From Prolixibacteraceae bacterium (GTDB lineage Bacteria > Bacteroidota > Bacteroidia > Bacteroidales > Prolixibacteraceae): a DNA stretch of 61,503 bases. Positions 34,792-42,556 of the stretch are shown here, one piece after another. The translations under genes and the position numbers were made by a program. Numbering within the stretch: position 1 is the first letter of the stretch; every line of letters begins with the position of its first letter. A model generated the notes under the pieces. That model had not been told where the DNA came from and did no database searches. It saw only the letters and a list, made by a program, of their open reading frames with translations. The stretch is from contig JAIBEZ010000069.1 in NCBI GenBank assembly GCA_019459485.1, positions 1 through 61,503 of the forward strand, read 5' to 3'.

Positions 34792-36882
34792 ATGAAAAAC
34801 AATTTTGCCATCGTTGAAGATCACATTCAGCAATTAGTTGACAAGTCGGCAACTGAAAGTGAAGAACTCATTTCAAAATTTGTACAATCATTAAAATTGG
34901 AATCTTTATCGCCCGAAGATCTGGTTCTACTCCTTCATTCTTCCCTCCTGAAAGTGAAGGAAGAAATCGATTCATTTGAAAACAAAGAGTATATCCTGTT
35001 GTCCAATTATCAGGAAACAATTACCAAAATATTCTACCACCGATTGTTGTTTTTTAGCTCAAATGATAGCCCATCCATACAGAAAGCAATTCTCATTAAT
35101 AAAAAGGAAGATAAGCTCTTCCGGCTTTTATTTGAAGCAAAATCCAAACTGCCAATTTTCCAGTACAATGACTTTATTCAAGGTCAAAAGAACGTGGTAT
35201 TTTATGAATTAAAAGAGAGACCATTTTCAACTCCGGAAGAAGAATATTATAAAATGAGAACCTGGCAAAACAATCATTTGATGAAGGCAATTGAGTTGGA
35301 GGCCAATCATTTTGCAAAAACATTTCACCAATCTTTGGCTTCTGACGAACCATTCTTGGCACGGGTTGAGCAGGAAATTCAGAATTTGCAGCATATATTT
35401 AAAAGTAGCCGGGACGATTCCGAAGAACAATTGAATGCTGACTTTTTAAAATTGAAATCATTTAGCAAATCTGAGATCCCTGTTAACATCAAATCATTTC
35501 AGATAGCACTAAATCGATTCTTGAAGGGTGAGATTGATTATTCGTTTTTCACTCCGGAAAATCTTGAAAACATCATTTCTGACTATTCAAAAAATTCCCG
35601 GAAGCGGCTACTCTCCTATCCACCGGTTCTTTGTTATAGCCTGATGATATACGGCGACTGGCTGGACACCCTGAAGATCGCTGAAAACAAAACATTTAAA
35701 CCCATCAATCTCAATTATCAACTACTCTTTGCCAAAACATACAATGATGCCTGTGATCAAAGCGAAACGAACATTGAAATATTCAAAGCAAAGGAATCAA
35801 TTGTGAATGTGGCAGACGAATACAAAGATTTGTTGTTGTATGAGCTTGAGGGGTTGCGCAACCATTACAACGAATTAGAAAACAAACAATATTTCGATTT
35901 GATGGAAGATGATAACGCTTTGGAATCATGCTTCCTTTCAAGTTGCCTCTTTTCTGGGAAGCCGAACATTCAGGCAAAAGAATTAAGGCAATCCCTCATG
36001 ATAAATAATGAGTCTGATTTCTATTTCCGTGAATTGGTTAACAAGTACTTCGATCCAGTTTTGAAAAAGTCACTTCATTCATTGCCAACCGTTGAATTTC
36101 AGTTAATCAACCTCATCAATTCAATGGTTCCTGATTCCTCTACCATCCATAAAATGCTTACCCTTTGTTCAAACACCATCGGTTCACTTACCAATGGTCG
36201 AAAACCATATCTGTTTATCACGACAGATTTGAAAGATGGACTCTTGGAGCTATTCGATATTACTTCTGACAAACTATATTACCAACTCCGAAGATTAGAC
36301 GATAATGCTGTTTATGAATATACCTCGGATCAAATCAGTGAGTTGAAAAGAAAGTCTATTGAAGCGAAGAAGAACATTACCGGATATCATCCTCATATAG
36401 ATCTTCTCACTGAACTTTTGGAAACTCAATTTAATCTGATTAAAACCACCGTTTCTCCTGTCAATATTGAAAGCTTGCTGAAGACCATTCCAGAAGAGGA
36501 AAAACTCTTTTCTTTTGGTTACAAAAAATCAACTGAAAAACCACTCGAATCAATTATAACAAGCCTAATCCTAAATCCTGAAATTGAACTTCTGGATGGT
36601 AAAACAACCAAGGATGATTTGATGAAAGTACTAACAGCAAAGGACCTTAACCTTCTACCCAATAAACCAATATACATTAATTGCAGAACGAACCAATTTA
36701 GTTACATCATTGAAAAACTGAATTTTCTTTTTGACCATTTTGATCCAGCTACAATCGAAAAGACAAGCCGTTTCTATTCGAAAAAAGGAAAGTTATTAAA
36801 AGCTGGCAATCTTTATCGTTCAGTAGTTAATGTTCCCAAAGGAAAGAACGCTATTGACCAAATTTTCAAACAACTGCAATAA
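34792..36882 (+). CDS. Large protein of unknown function in the integrase operon
   Basis: 696 aa, soluble, mostly alpha-helical by composition. Starts MKNNFAIVEDHIQQLVDKSA. No P-loop or nuclease motif was found. The last 100 residues (FSYIIEKLNFLFDHFDPATI, then FYSKKGKLLKAGNLYRSVVN) resemble the C-terminal signature of RteC/DUF6617-like proteins, which in Bacteroidota conjugative elements regulate excision or transfer. It lies directly between integrase and the excisionase-type HTH genes, which agrees with a regulatory or accessory role in element mobility. Resemblance is weak; treat the function as unknown. Confidence 0.65.
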   Translation: MKNNFAIVEDHIQQLVDKSATESEELISKFVQSLKLESLSPEDLVLLLHSSLLKVKEEIDSFENKEYILLSNYQETITKIFYHRLLFFSSNDSPSIQKAILINKKEDKLFRLLFEAKSKLPIFQYNDFIQGQKNVVFYELKERPFSTPEEEYYKMRTWQNNHLMKAIELEANHFAKTFHQSLASDEPFLARVEQEIQNLQHIFKSSRDDSEEQLNADFLKLKSFSKSEIPVNIKSFQIALNRFLKGEIDYSFFTPENLENIISDYSKNSRKRLLSYPPVLCYSLMIYGDWLDTLKIAENKTFKPINLNYQLLFAKTYNDACDQSETNIEIFKAKESIVNVADEYKDLLLYELEGLRNHYNELENKQYFDLMEDDNALESCFLSSCLFSGKPNIQAKELRQSLMINNESDFYFRELVNKYFDPVLKKSLHSLPTVEFQLINLINSMVPDSSTIHKMLTLCSNTIGSLTNGRKPYLFITTDLKDGLLELFDITSDKLYYQLRRLDDNAVYEYTSDQISELKRKSIEAKKNITGYHPHIDLLTELLETQFNLIKTTVSPVNIESLLKTIPEEEKLFSFGYKKSTEKPLESIITSLILNPEIELLDGKTTKDDLMKVLTAKDLNLLPNKPIYINCRTNQFSYIIEKLNFLFDHFDPATIEKTSRFYSKKGKLLKAGNLYRSVVNVPKGKNAIDQIFKQLQ

Positions 36883-36887
36883 AAAAG

Positions 36888-36914
36888 TGTAAGAAGTGTA
36901 AGGTTTCTTACACC
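36888..36914. terminator. Inverted/direct repeat GTGTAAG downstream of the 696-aa gene
   Basis: GTGTAAG occurs twice in direct orientation and once inverted (CTTACAC at 36908-36914), followed by a further AGCTTACAG. The region up to 37023 has no gene. It can form a stem that would end the integrase transcript, but the repeated direct copies also fit a regulator-binding site for the HTH genes that follow. Confidence 0.4.
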
Positions 36915-37023
36915 CTCCCATAAGCTTACAGTTTTCCGGTTTGCAAGGCTCTACCTTCGGGTATCGATTCGAAGATAAAGTCTTGGCCAAGGCTCATTTA
37001 TTAACTTTTTAATACAAGTTATC

Positions 37024-37329
37024 ATGAGTGAGTCCTTAATCATTCAAAAACTGGAAAGCATCGAAAAAATGCTGTCCGAGCAGAACATGCTCAAAAAAGA
37101 CGTGTTGAATTTTACTGAAACGGCCATTTATCTGGAAGTTTCACATTCACACCTGTACAAATTGACCAGCAATGGAGTAATCCCGTGCTACAAACCCAAC
37201 GGGAAGAAGCTCTATTTCAAAAGGTCAGAGTTGGACACCTGGTTACTTTCAAACCGGCAGACAACAGCCGAAGAGTTAGAAACAGAAGCAGCAAACTACC
37301 TCATGAGGAAAGGGAGGATCAGGCTATGA
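37024..37329 (+). CDS. Helix-turn-helix protein, excisionase family
   Basis: 101 aa. An N-terminal short coiled coil (IIQKLESIEKMLSEQNMLKK) precedes the DNA-binding domain (LNFTETAIYLEVSHSHLYKL … GVIPCYKPNGKKLYFKRSEL … LDTWLL), the HTH_17/excisionase pattern. The stop codon overlaps the next start (ATGA), so it is co-translated with a second, similar HTH protein. Probable role: recombination direction or regulation of replication genes of the element. Confidence 0.87.
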   Translation: MSESLIIQKLESIEKMLSEQNMLKKDVLNFTETAIYLEVSHSHLYKLTSNGVIPCYKPNGKKLYFKRSELDTWLLSNRQTTAEELETEAANYLMRKGRIRL

Positions 37330-37619
37330 ACGAGATACTTCAAGGCTTATTCTCGCTTTCAGGAGAATTAAAGGAAATAAAGGCACACCTTCATTACCTC
37401 AAGAAAACACGTGCCGAAATATTTAACGAATCCTGGATTGATGGGCAAGATGTTTTACTTGCCCTCAACATCAGCCAGCGCACTTTACAAACTTTGCGGG
37501 ATTCAGGAACCCTCCCGTTCTCAAAGCTCAATGGCAAGTTTTACTACAAGGTTTCCGATTTGGAAGCATTACTCGAAAGCAATTACTCCGGAAACCTTAA
37601 ACGCCAGAGCTATGATTGA
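37326..37619 (+). CDS. Second helix-turn-helix protein, excisionase family
   Basis: 97 aa from the ATG at 37326, which overlaps the previous stop by four bases. Domain: DGQDVLLALNISQRTLQTLR, then DSGTLPFSKLNGKFYYKVSD, a MerR/excisionase-type fold preceded by a coiled coil (LSGELKEIKAHLHYLKKT). Two adjacent paralogous HTH genes before the VirE_N gene is the usual order in Bacteroidota integrative elements. Its end overlaps the next start by 8 bp. A longer open frame beginning at 37185 in this phase is not used. Confidence 0.87.
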   Translation: MNEILQGLFSLSGELKEIKAHLHYLKKTRAEIFNESWIDGQDVLLALNISQRTLQTLRDSGTLPFSKLNGKFYYKVSDLEALLESNYSGNLKRQSYD

Positions 37620-38568
37620 GGAAAATCAAATTTTGCACGACACGCATTACGGCCTGAATATTTACGCACACATTCTGCGAAAATATTATCCCGATGATAT
37701 TGTACTTGAACTATCAGGCAAAAAGTGTAAGCCAACCCGGAATCCATTCAATGCAAACAAAGTAACATTGAATATCTTCAATCAGGATTGGATATTCTAT
37801 TTCGAAGATACTGAATTGTCGGATTTCAAAGGCAATCCATTCGATTTTGCAGCCCTTTACTACCAGTTAAACGGGCAGGAATTATTGCTAAAGATCAACG
37901 AAGAAATGAATTTGCATATCGGTGAACAGACAGGTTTTTACACAAATAAAAAAAGCAAAGTTCAGGTACCCGAAGTTGCCGCCAATCTTCCAAAATTCAG
38001 TTATTTCCGGTGTCCGGTGACCAACACCCAGCCCAATGCTGAAATGACCATTCCCGATGTTTATGCTGCCATAAAAGGCAACAAATACAAACGACAAACG
38101 GAAGAGTTGCGGAGAATCAGCGAACCCGAAACCGCTCGAAAATACAAGGCCAAACATTTCGATTACGTGACATTCTCCGGAACATTTTCAAAACGAAATG
38201 ATGTTGCATTAATCCAACATTCCGGCCTGATAACACTCGATTTCGACCATGTTTCAAGCCTTCAGGAACTAAAGGAAACATTACTCCTGGACAGGTATTT
38301 TGAAACGGAATTGATGTTTGTTTCGCCTTCAGGTGACGGATTGAAATGGATCATTTCAATAGATTTAAAGAAATGTAATCATCAGGATTGGTTCCAGGCG
38401 ATTGCTGCCTATATCAAAGCCATCTATCAGTTGGAAGTTGACAAATCCGGGAAAGACATTTCCCGGGCTTGTTTCCTGCCATACGACCCGAAAGTTTACA
38501 TCAATCTTAAATATTTAAACTGTCCTTCTTCACAATTTTCAAAATCCAACAATCATGAAACCATATAA
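37612..38568 (+). CDS. BT4734/VirE N-terminal domain protein, primase-like
   Basis: 318 aa from the ATG at 37612, inside the end of the HTH gene. The first part (about 1-110) has the toprim/zinc-less CHC2-like pattern with NPFNANKVTLNIFNQDWIFY and NPFDFAALYYQ. The second is the VirE_N / BT4734-like domain (VTFSGTFSKRNDVALIQHSG, LITLDFDHV, FVSPSGDGLKWIISIDL, SRACFLPYDP), related to archaeo-eukaryotic-type primases. The acid pair in LDFDH is in place. Together with the following DUF3987 protein it is expected to prime and drive replication of the mobile element. Confidence 0.85.
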   Translation: MIEENQILHDTHYGLNIYAHILRKYYPDDIVLELSGKKCKPTRNPFNANKVTLNIFNQDWIFYFEDTELSDFKGNPFDFAALYYQLNGQELLLKINEEMNLHIGEQTGFYTNKKSKVQVPEVAANLPKFSYFRCPVTNTQPNAEMTIPDVYAAIKGNKYKRQTEELRRISEPETARKYKAKHFDYVTFSGTFSKRNDVALIQHSGLITLDFDHVSSLQELKETLLLDRYFETELMFVSPSGDGLKWIISIDLKKCNHQDWFQAIAAYIKAIYQLEVDKSGKDISRACFLPYDPKVYINLKYLNCPSSQFSKSNNHETI

Positions 38569-38707
38569 ATACAATTTATTTTTGCTGAAGATGCTCTTTA
38601 AACCGGCATCCTCTAACTGGCCACTTTGGTGGACCGTCCTCCCCTTCCTCTCTTTCTATGCGGATATCCTGCTGAAATTCTCCATGTTATGCATGATTAT
38701 CTTTTAA
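38555..38707 (+). CDS. Small hydrophobic protein between VirE_N and DUF3987 genes
   Basis: 50 aa from ATG 38555 to TAA 38705-38707, overlapping the end of the VirE_N gene by 14 bases. MKPYKYNLFLLKMLFKPASS is followed by a hydrophobic, Trp-rich stretch (WPLWWTVLPFLSFYADILL), which looks like one membrane segment. Tight spacing and overlap on both sides favour a real gene. No family is known to me. Confidence 0.4.
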   Translation: MKPYKYNLFLLKMLFKPASSNWPLWWTVLPFLSFYADILLKFSMLCMIIF

Positions 38708-38718
38708 ATCCAACGGAA

Positions 38719-40554
38719 ATGAAGGAAAAATTTAATCCAAATGATTGGCTGACAATCGCCACCCATACGGACGCAACATGTTGCGTCCCAATTCAACAGC
38801 AAAATGTACGGGCAATCCCTTGTGGTTGCCCTAATCCTAACGATGACATTGAAACGATCATATCCCGGCTCGAAACCGCTCAAACCGACATAACCGCCAA
38901 TTATTCCGATTGGCGGGACATCGGTTTTGCAATTGCCGATGAATTTGGAGAAGTTGGACGTGACTATTTCCACCGGATCAGCCGGTTCCATTCCGGTTAT
39001 TCGCTAACCGATTGCAACAAACAATACGACAACTGCCTGAAAGCAAAAGGACACGGTATAACCCTGAAAACCTTTTTCCATCTGGCCAAACAAGCCGGAA
39101 TTGACATCTCTTGTAGAGACGCAATAAATTGCGTCTCCAATTGCGTCTCCTATACCCAACAATTACCCAACCTGTCAGCGTCCGCTAGACCTGACAGCGT
39201 TGAAGAAGCAATAAACACCATCTTCAACACCCCTCAACTTCCTCCTGAAATCTATTCCAATCTTCCTGAAATCCTTCGGGAAAGTGCCGATTTGTTTCTG
39301 GATTCGGTGGAGAAAGATGTTTTTCTGATCGGTTCAATTGCTGTATTAAGCGGATGTTTGCCAAATATCTCAGGTATATACTTTGACGAACCTCATACAG
39401 CTCATTTATATGCTTTCATAACAGCTCCGGCAGGTTCTGGAAAAGGAAAAATGAAATGGTCCAAATACTTTGGTCAGGCCATACACGACCACATGACTGA
39501 ACAATCCCGAAATGAAAGGGCAGCTTATGAATCAGAATTGGAGCAGTACAACAACTTAACCAAAGCCCAGCGGCAAGGTGCGCAAAGACCGGAAGAACCG
39601 CCCCGAAAGATGTTCTTCATTCCGGCAAACAGCAGTTCATCCGCTTTTATCCAGGCATTGTCAGATAATAATTTCAGCGGAGTATTATTTGAAACCGAGG
39701 CTGATACGCTGGCCGACACGTTCAAACAGGAATGGGGTAATTTTAGTGATGTATTGCGGAAAGCGTTTCACCACGAAAGCACAAGCATGTTTCGCCGGAA
39801 AGACAACGAGTTTATTGAAATCCGTGATCCGCACATTTCCATTGCGTTATCCGGCACCCCAAAGCAAGTTCACAACATGATGCCCGATGTCGAGAACGGT
39901 TTATTCAGCCGTTTTCTATTCTATGCTTTTGAGGACAACAGCGATTTTAAAAATCCGTTTGTTTCTCATCGTCCGGTAAACTATACCGACTTCTTTAAAG
40001 AGAAAGCAATCATCATTTTCGAATTACATCAGCAATTAAACAACCTTCGGGAGCCAGTTTCTTTTCAATTGAACGACGAACAAGGACTGCAATTCACCGA
40101 ACTTTTTAACACCATGCTTTCGCGCAATAAACTATTGCTGGGACGCGATTTTGATGCCAATATCAAGCGACTGGGCTTGATAACGTTTCGGGTGGCGTCG
40201 ATTTTATCTGCGCTAAGAATTTTAGAAACAGGAGAACTCCCGAATCCGATGATTTGCAGCGATCTTGATTTCAGAACTGCCATGACCATTGCCGCGACCT
40301 TGGAGAAACATGCGATTGCCGTTTTCCAGAACTTGCCAAACAACGATTTAAAAGGAGCAAAACTCAAATTCTTTGAAAAGCTTCCTCCGCAATTCGACAG
40401 GCAAGGCTACCTGAAAGTGGCTGAAGAATTGGGTATTCATCCGAAAACCGCTGAAAAGTACATCAGCCAATTCAAGCCCAAACTCCTTCACCACGAACAC
40501 AATCAATACATCAAAATTGTCAACAGCACGAGTAACAGCACGAGTAGCAGCTAG
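38719..40554 (+). CDS. DUF3987 helicase-like replication protein carrying palindrome insertions
   Basis: 611 aa from the ATG at 38719 (MKEKFNPNDWLTIATHTDAT); the frame stays open upstream to 38626 but that part is the small hydrophobic gene's region. Contains an N-terminal PriCT-like region (DWRDIGFAIADEFGEVGRDY), then the DUF3987 ATPase-like core with P-loop APAGSGKGK near residue 237, FFIPANSSSSAFIQ, and LSGTPKQVHNMM. This family pairs with VirE_N proteins in mobile elements and is probably their replicative helicase/ATPase. Four dispersed palindromes lie inside the coding frame without breaking it, and the last codons are part of a 12-bp tandem repeat. Confidence 0.85.
   Translation: MKEKFNPNDWLTIATHTDATCCVPIQQQNVRAIPCGCPNPNDDIETIISRLETAQTDITANYSDWRDIGFAIADEFGEVGRDYFHRISRFHSGYSLTDCNKQYDNCLKAKGHGITLKTFFHLAKQAGIDISCRDAINCVSNCVSYTQQLPNLSASARPDSVEEAINTIFNTPQLPPEIYSNLPEILRESADLFLDSVEKDVFLIGSIAVLSGCLPNISGIYFDEPHTAHLYAFITAPAGSGKGKMKWSKYFGQAIHDHMTEQSRNERAAYESELEQYNNLTKAQRQGAQRPEEPPRKMFFIPANSSSSAFIQALSDNNFSGVLFETEADTLADTFKQEWGNFSDVLRKAFHHESTSMFRRKDNEFIEIRDPHISIALSGTPKQVHNMMPDVENGLFSRFLFYAFEDNSDFKNPFVSHRPVNYTDFFKEKAIIIFELHQQLNNLREPVSFQLNDEQGLQFTELFNTMLSRNKLLLGRDFDANIKRLGLITFRVASILSALRILETGELPNPMICSDLDFRTAMTIAATLEKHAIAVFQNLPNNDLKGAKLKFFEKLPPQFDRQGYLKVAEELGIHPKTAEKYISQFKPKLLHHEHNQYIKIVNSTSNSTSSS
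38769..38788. repeat. 20-bp perfect palindrome inside the DUF3987 gene
   Basis: GGACGCAACATGTTGCGTCC is perfectly self-complementary and encodes DATCCV in frame. It is closely related to the palindrome at 39116-39137 in the same gene. Codon positions carry no sign of protein conservation, so it is best seen as a small mobile palindrome. Confidence 0.8.
38810..38831. repeat. GGGCAA/TTGCCC stem inside the DUF3987 gene
   Basis: Six-bp arms enclose TCCCTTGTGG. The phrase TACGGGCAATCCCTTGTGG followed by TTGCCC is of the dispersed-repeat type common in Bacteroidota and cyanobacterial genomes. Lies 22 bp after the first palindrome and encodes RAIPCGCP. Confidence 0.65.
39116..39137. repeat. GAGACGCAAT palindrome inside the DUF3987 gene
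   Basis: Ten-bp arms GAGACGCAAT / ATTGCGTCTC with a 2-bp centre, followed at once by a partial third copy (CAATTGCGTCTCC). Same word (ACGCAA/TTGCGT) as at 38769. Encodes RDAINCVSNCVS in frame. Confidence 0.8.
39171..39198. repeat. CCTGTCAG…CCTGACAG palindrome inside the DUF3987 gene
   Basis: CTGTCAG (39172-39178) and CTGACAG (39191-39197) pair around a 12-nt spacer. A sister copy with the same spacer words (GTC…CAGACCTG) lies in the non-coding DNA at 41069-41096, and a looser relative near 1438-1461. This shows that the unit is a dispersed family, here captured in a coding frame (PNLSASARPDSV). Confidence 0.75.
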
Positions 40555-40640
40555 AGTTACAGCCAAAGTACAGCCAGAGTTGCAGCAGGAGTTATAGCAG
40601 GAGTTATAGCAGGAGTTACAGCAGGAGTTACAGCAGGAGT
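40522..40640. repeat. 12-bp tandem repeat across the DUF3987 stop codon
   Basis: Ten units related to TACAGCAGGAGT, from AACAGCACGAGT at 40522 to the last unit at 40629-40640. One unit (40570-40580) is 11 bp. The first two and a half units are coding (NSTSNSTSSS); the third unit contains the TAG stop at 40552-40554. The right-hand units are nearly identical (freshly amplified) and the left ones diverged. Confidence 0.85.
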
Positions 40641-41259
40641 ATGATTTGGAACCAATTTGCAAGAGATCGGGACTAAGCTGGCACCAAGTCGGCACTAGGT
40701 TGAAAAGTTGACAATAGTGCCGATGATGTGTGCCTCGAAAAGGCATACGAGGGTGTTGACTATTACATTCCGATTTTCATTCAAACTACATCGAAGCGAG
40801 TGCGATGGCCGTCAAAACGCCCGGCGGAGGGTTCGTTTTGACAGTCATCCCGATGAATATCGGGATCTCTTCCTTATCAGTTTGGTGAACCTGCAGAACC
40901 AATCGATTGGAAAAGGAAGAGCCAGTCCGGCTTAAGGACAAAAAAGTATTAATACTGATCAATCATCTTTGTTTCTCCACAAAAATTAGAATTGGTCACT
41001 ATTCGTGCCTTTGTGTTTAAAATTTAAAATAGTACTTCGGAAACGTAGGATTCATAGGAATCTCCAACCTGTCAGTGTCGACCAGACCTGTCAGGTTTCA
41101 TTTTCCCCGCGAACCCCGCATTAACTGATCACTAAAAACTGTGACTGTCAACTACATTTCCTCCATTTCCTACAAATCCTCCCTCCTACTTTATAAAAAA
41201 TATTGTATATTTATCAATTTAATTCTTTTTGCAACTAACTTGAAAACCAAAACCTAACC
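40641..41259. other. Non-coding spacer rich in palindromes before the defence island
   Basis: No credible gene. Holds GTCAAAACG/CGTTTTGAC arms (40811-40819, 40834-40842), an ATCCCGAT-GAAT-ATCGGGAT hairpin (40847-40866), and CCTGTCAG repeats with AACCTG/CAGGTT arms (41066-41097) related to the palindrome in the DUF3987 gene. An AT-rich segment (about 41195-41225) just before the 41260 start probably holds its promoter, but no clear Bacteroidota -33/-7 pair can be named. This is the join between element core and defence cargo. Confidence 0.6.
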
Positions 41260-42486
41260 ATGTTCGATCCCGAATACAAAACCATCCCGGTTGAATTGAT
41301 TGGTGAGTTGACCACCGTTCTCGAATCTTCAGTAAAAAAAATCATTAATGCCCGGATTGATCAATCAGTCACCGGAGTCAATTACCTCGTAATTCCATTC
41401 GCTCCTCCAAATGAAAGATTCGCCATTCTGGTTGAAATTAGTGAAGAAAGAATGGATGTAATTAAGAACAGGGCAATGAAGCTCATATATCCGTTTAAGC
41501 ATCCGGAGAAAAAACTATTCTATCTGGCAGAAATAGACGGAAAAGATCAGATTATAAAACTGGCGTACATTTTCCCTGGGCTGGAAAAACTGGATTGGCC
41601 TTATTTCGATAACCTCGACTACGACTTTCAATTCATTGAGAAGCCGAAACCCTTTAGCTTATTCGAATATTCCATTGAGCGTAATCGGGTTGCAATTGAA
41701 GTAATATTTGAATCTGAAGACCTGATGGATAACATGAAAATCTGGTCCTTCAAAAATTTCCTGATGCCGTTCACTGAATTACTTAAAACGGCAATCTTAG
41801 CCAACAGCCTGGGTATCAATCCCAACAATTTGGAGCAAAAATTGAAGCTTGGATTCAGTAAAATTGAGCACAAATGCCTGAGAGCCATTCTTGAATTTGA
41901 TTACAATCCAAAACTGCACGAAGAAAGCCGTATTTTGGAAAATCTCAAAAATCTGTACTTATTGTTGGATGCCGATGATAAAGAAGGAGTTGTAAAGTAT
42001 GTGGAAAGCTTTAATAACAAGAAAATTGTTCCCGACCTCATTAAAATTCTCCGGGCAATTATTGCAAATACGGCAACATTTAAAACAAAACTGGCCACTC
42101 CGGATGAAGAATTAAAGGAGATCATTTTAAACCGGTCGAAATCAATCAAAAAGAAATCCATCATGGAATCAGCGGTAAAAAATGATCCATTCGTTCAAAC
42201 GATAATTGGTATTTTGACAAAACTAGACTTTGATCCACAGAAAGCCCCGCTTTTTTCACTTTACTCTACTGCCACTGAAGAAAAAATTTGCGGGAAAATT
42301 ATTTCTGAATTGGCGAAAAGAATGGATGATCAGGAATTTAACTTCAAAAATCGGGAATACAAATGCGAGCTCGAAGTGGTTTACACCCCGGAATCTCCTT
42401 TAAACAAGCCCAATTTCGAATATACCTTACTGGAAATTACGGATACAGCACCTGAAATTCAAGTTGAAATTATTCCTGAAAACTAA
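41260..42486 (+). CDS. Protein of unknown function upstream of hsdR
   Basis: 408 aa, soluble. Begins MFDPEYKTIPVELIGELTTV. The N-terminal 170 residues look alpha/beta with many beta strands (RFAILVEISEERMDVI, KLFYLAEIDGKDQIIKLAYI); the rest is helical with charged segments. No Walker, nuclease or DNA-binding motif identified. It is on the same strand as hsdR with a 70-bp gap that appears to hold its own promoter. It may be a defence component of a kind not described, or a regulator of the type I system. Function unknown. Confidence 0.7.
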   Translation: MFDPEYKTIPVELIGELTTVLESSVKKIINARIDQSVTGVNYLVIPFAPPNERFAILVEISEERMDVIKNRAMKLIYPFKHPEKKLFYLAEIDGKDQIIKLAYIFPGLEKLDWPYFDNLDYDFQFIEKPKPFSLFEYSIERNRVAIEVIFESEDLMDNMKIWSFKNFLMPFTELLKTAILANSLGINPNNLEQKLKLGFSKIEHKCLRAILEFDYNPKLHEESRILENLKNLYLLLDADDKEGVVKYVESFNNKKIVPDLIKILRAIIANTATFKTKLATPDEELKEIILNRSKSIKKKSIMESAVKNDPFVQTIIGILTKLDFDPQKAPLFSLYSTATEEKICGKIISELAKRMDDQEFNFKNREYKCELEVVYTPESPLNKPNFEYTLLEITDTAPEIQVEIIPEN

Positions 42487-42508
42487 CCCTTTGTTAACTG
42501 TAATTTCA

Positions 42509-42516
42509 TAGTTTTG
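42509..42516 (+). promoter_or_regulatory. Candidate -7 element for hsdRMS
   Basis: TAGTTTTG fits the Bacteroidota -7 consensus TAnnTTTG. A TTTG lies 15 bp upstream (42490-42493), closer than the preferred 19-21 bp. Transcription would begin roughly 35 bp before the hsdR start at 42557. Confidence 0.35.
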
Positions 42517-42556
42517 GTCTTTTAAACTAAGACCAATCTTAACCTAGGAATATATT

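Noticed and set aside
37411-37611. Longer start for the VirE_N gene
   Set aside because: This segment is inside the preceding HTH gene in another frame; the ATG at 37612 gives the normal ATG-overlap arrangement and family-like N-terminus.
40348-40746. Minus-strand 132-aa frame with a Cys/Asn repeat
   Set aside because: It is the antisense reading of the 12-bp tandem repeat and the DUF3987 3' end.
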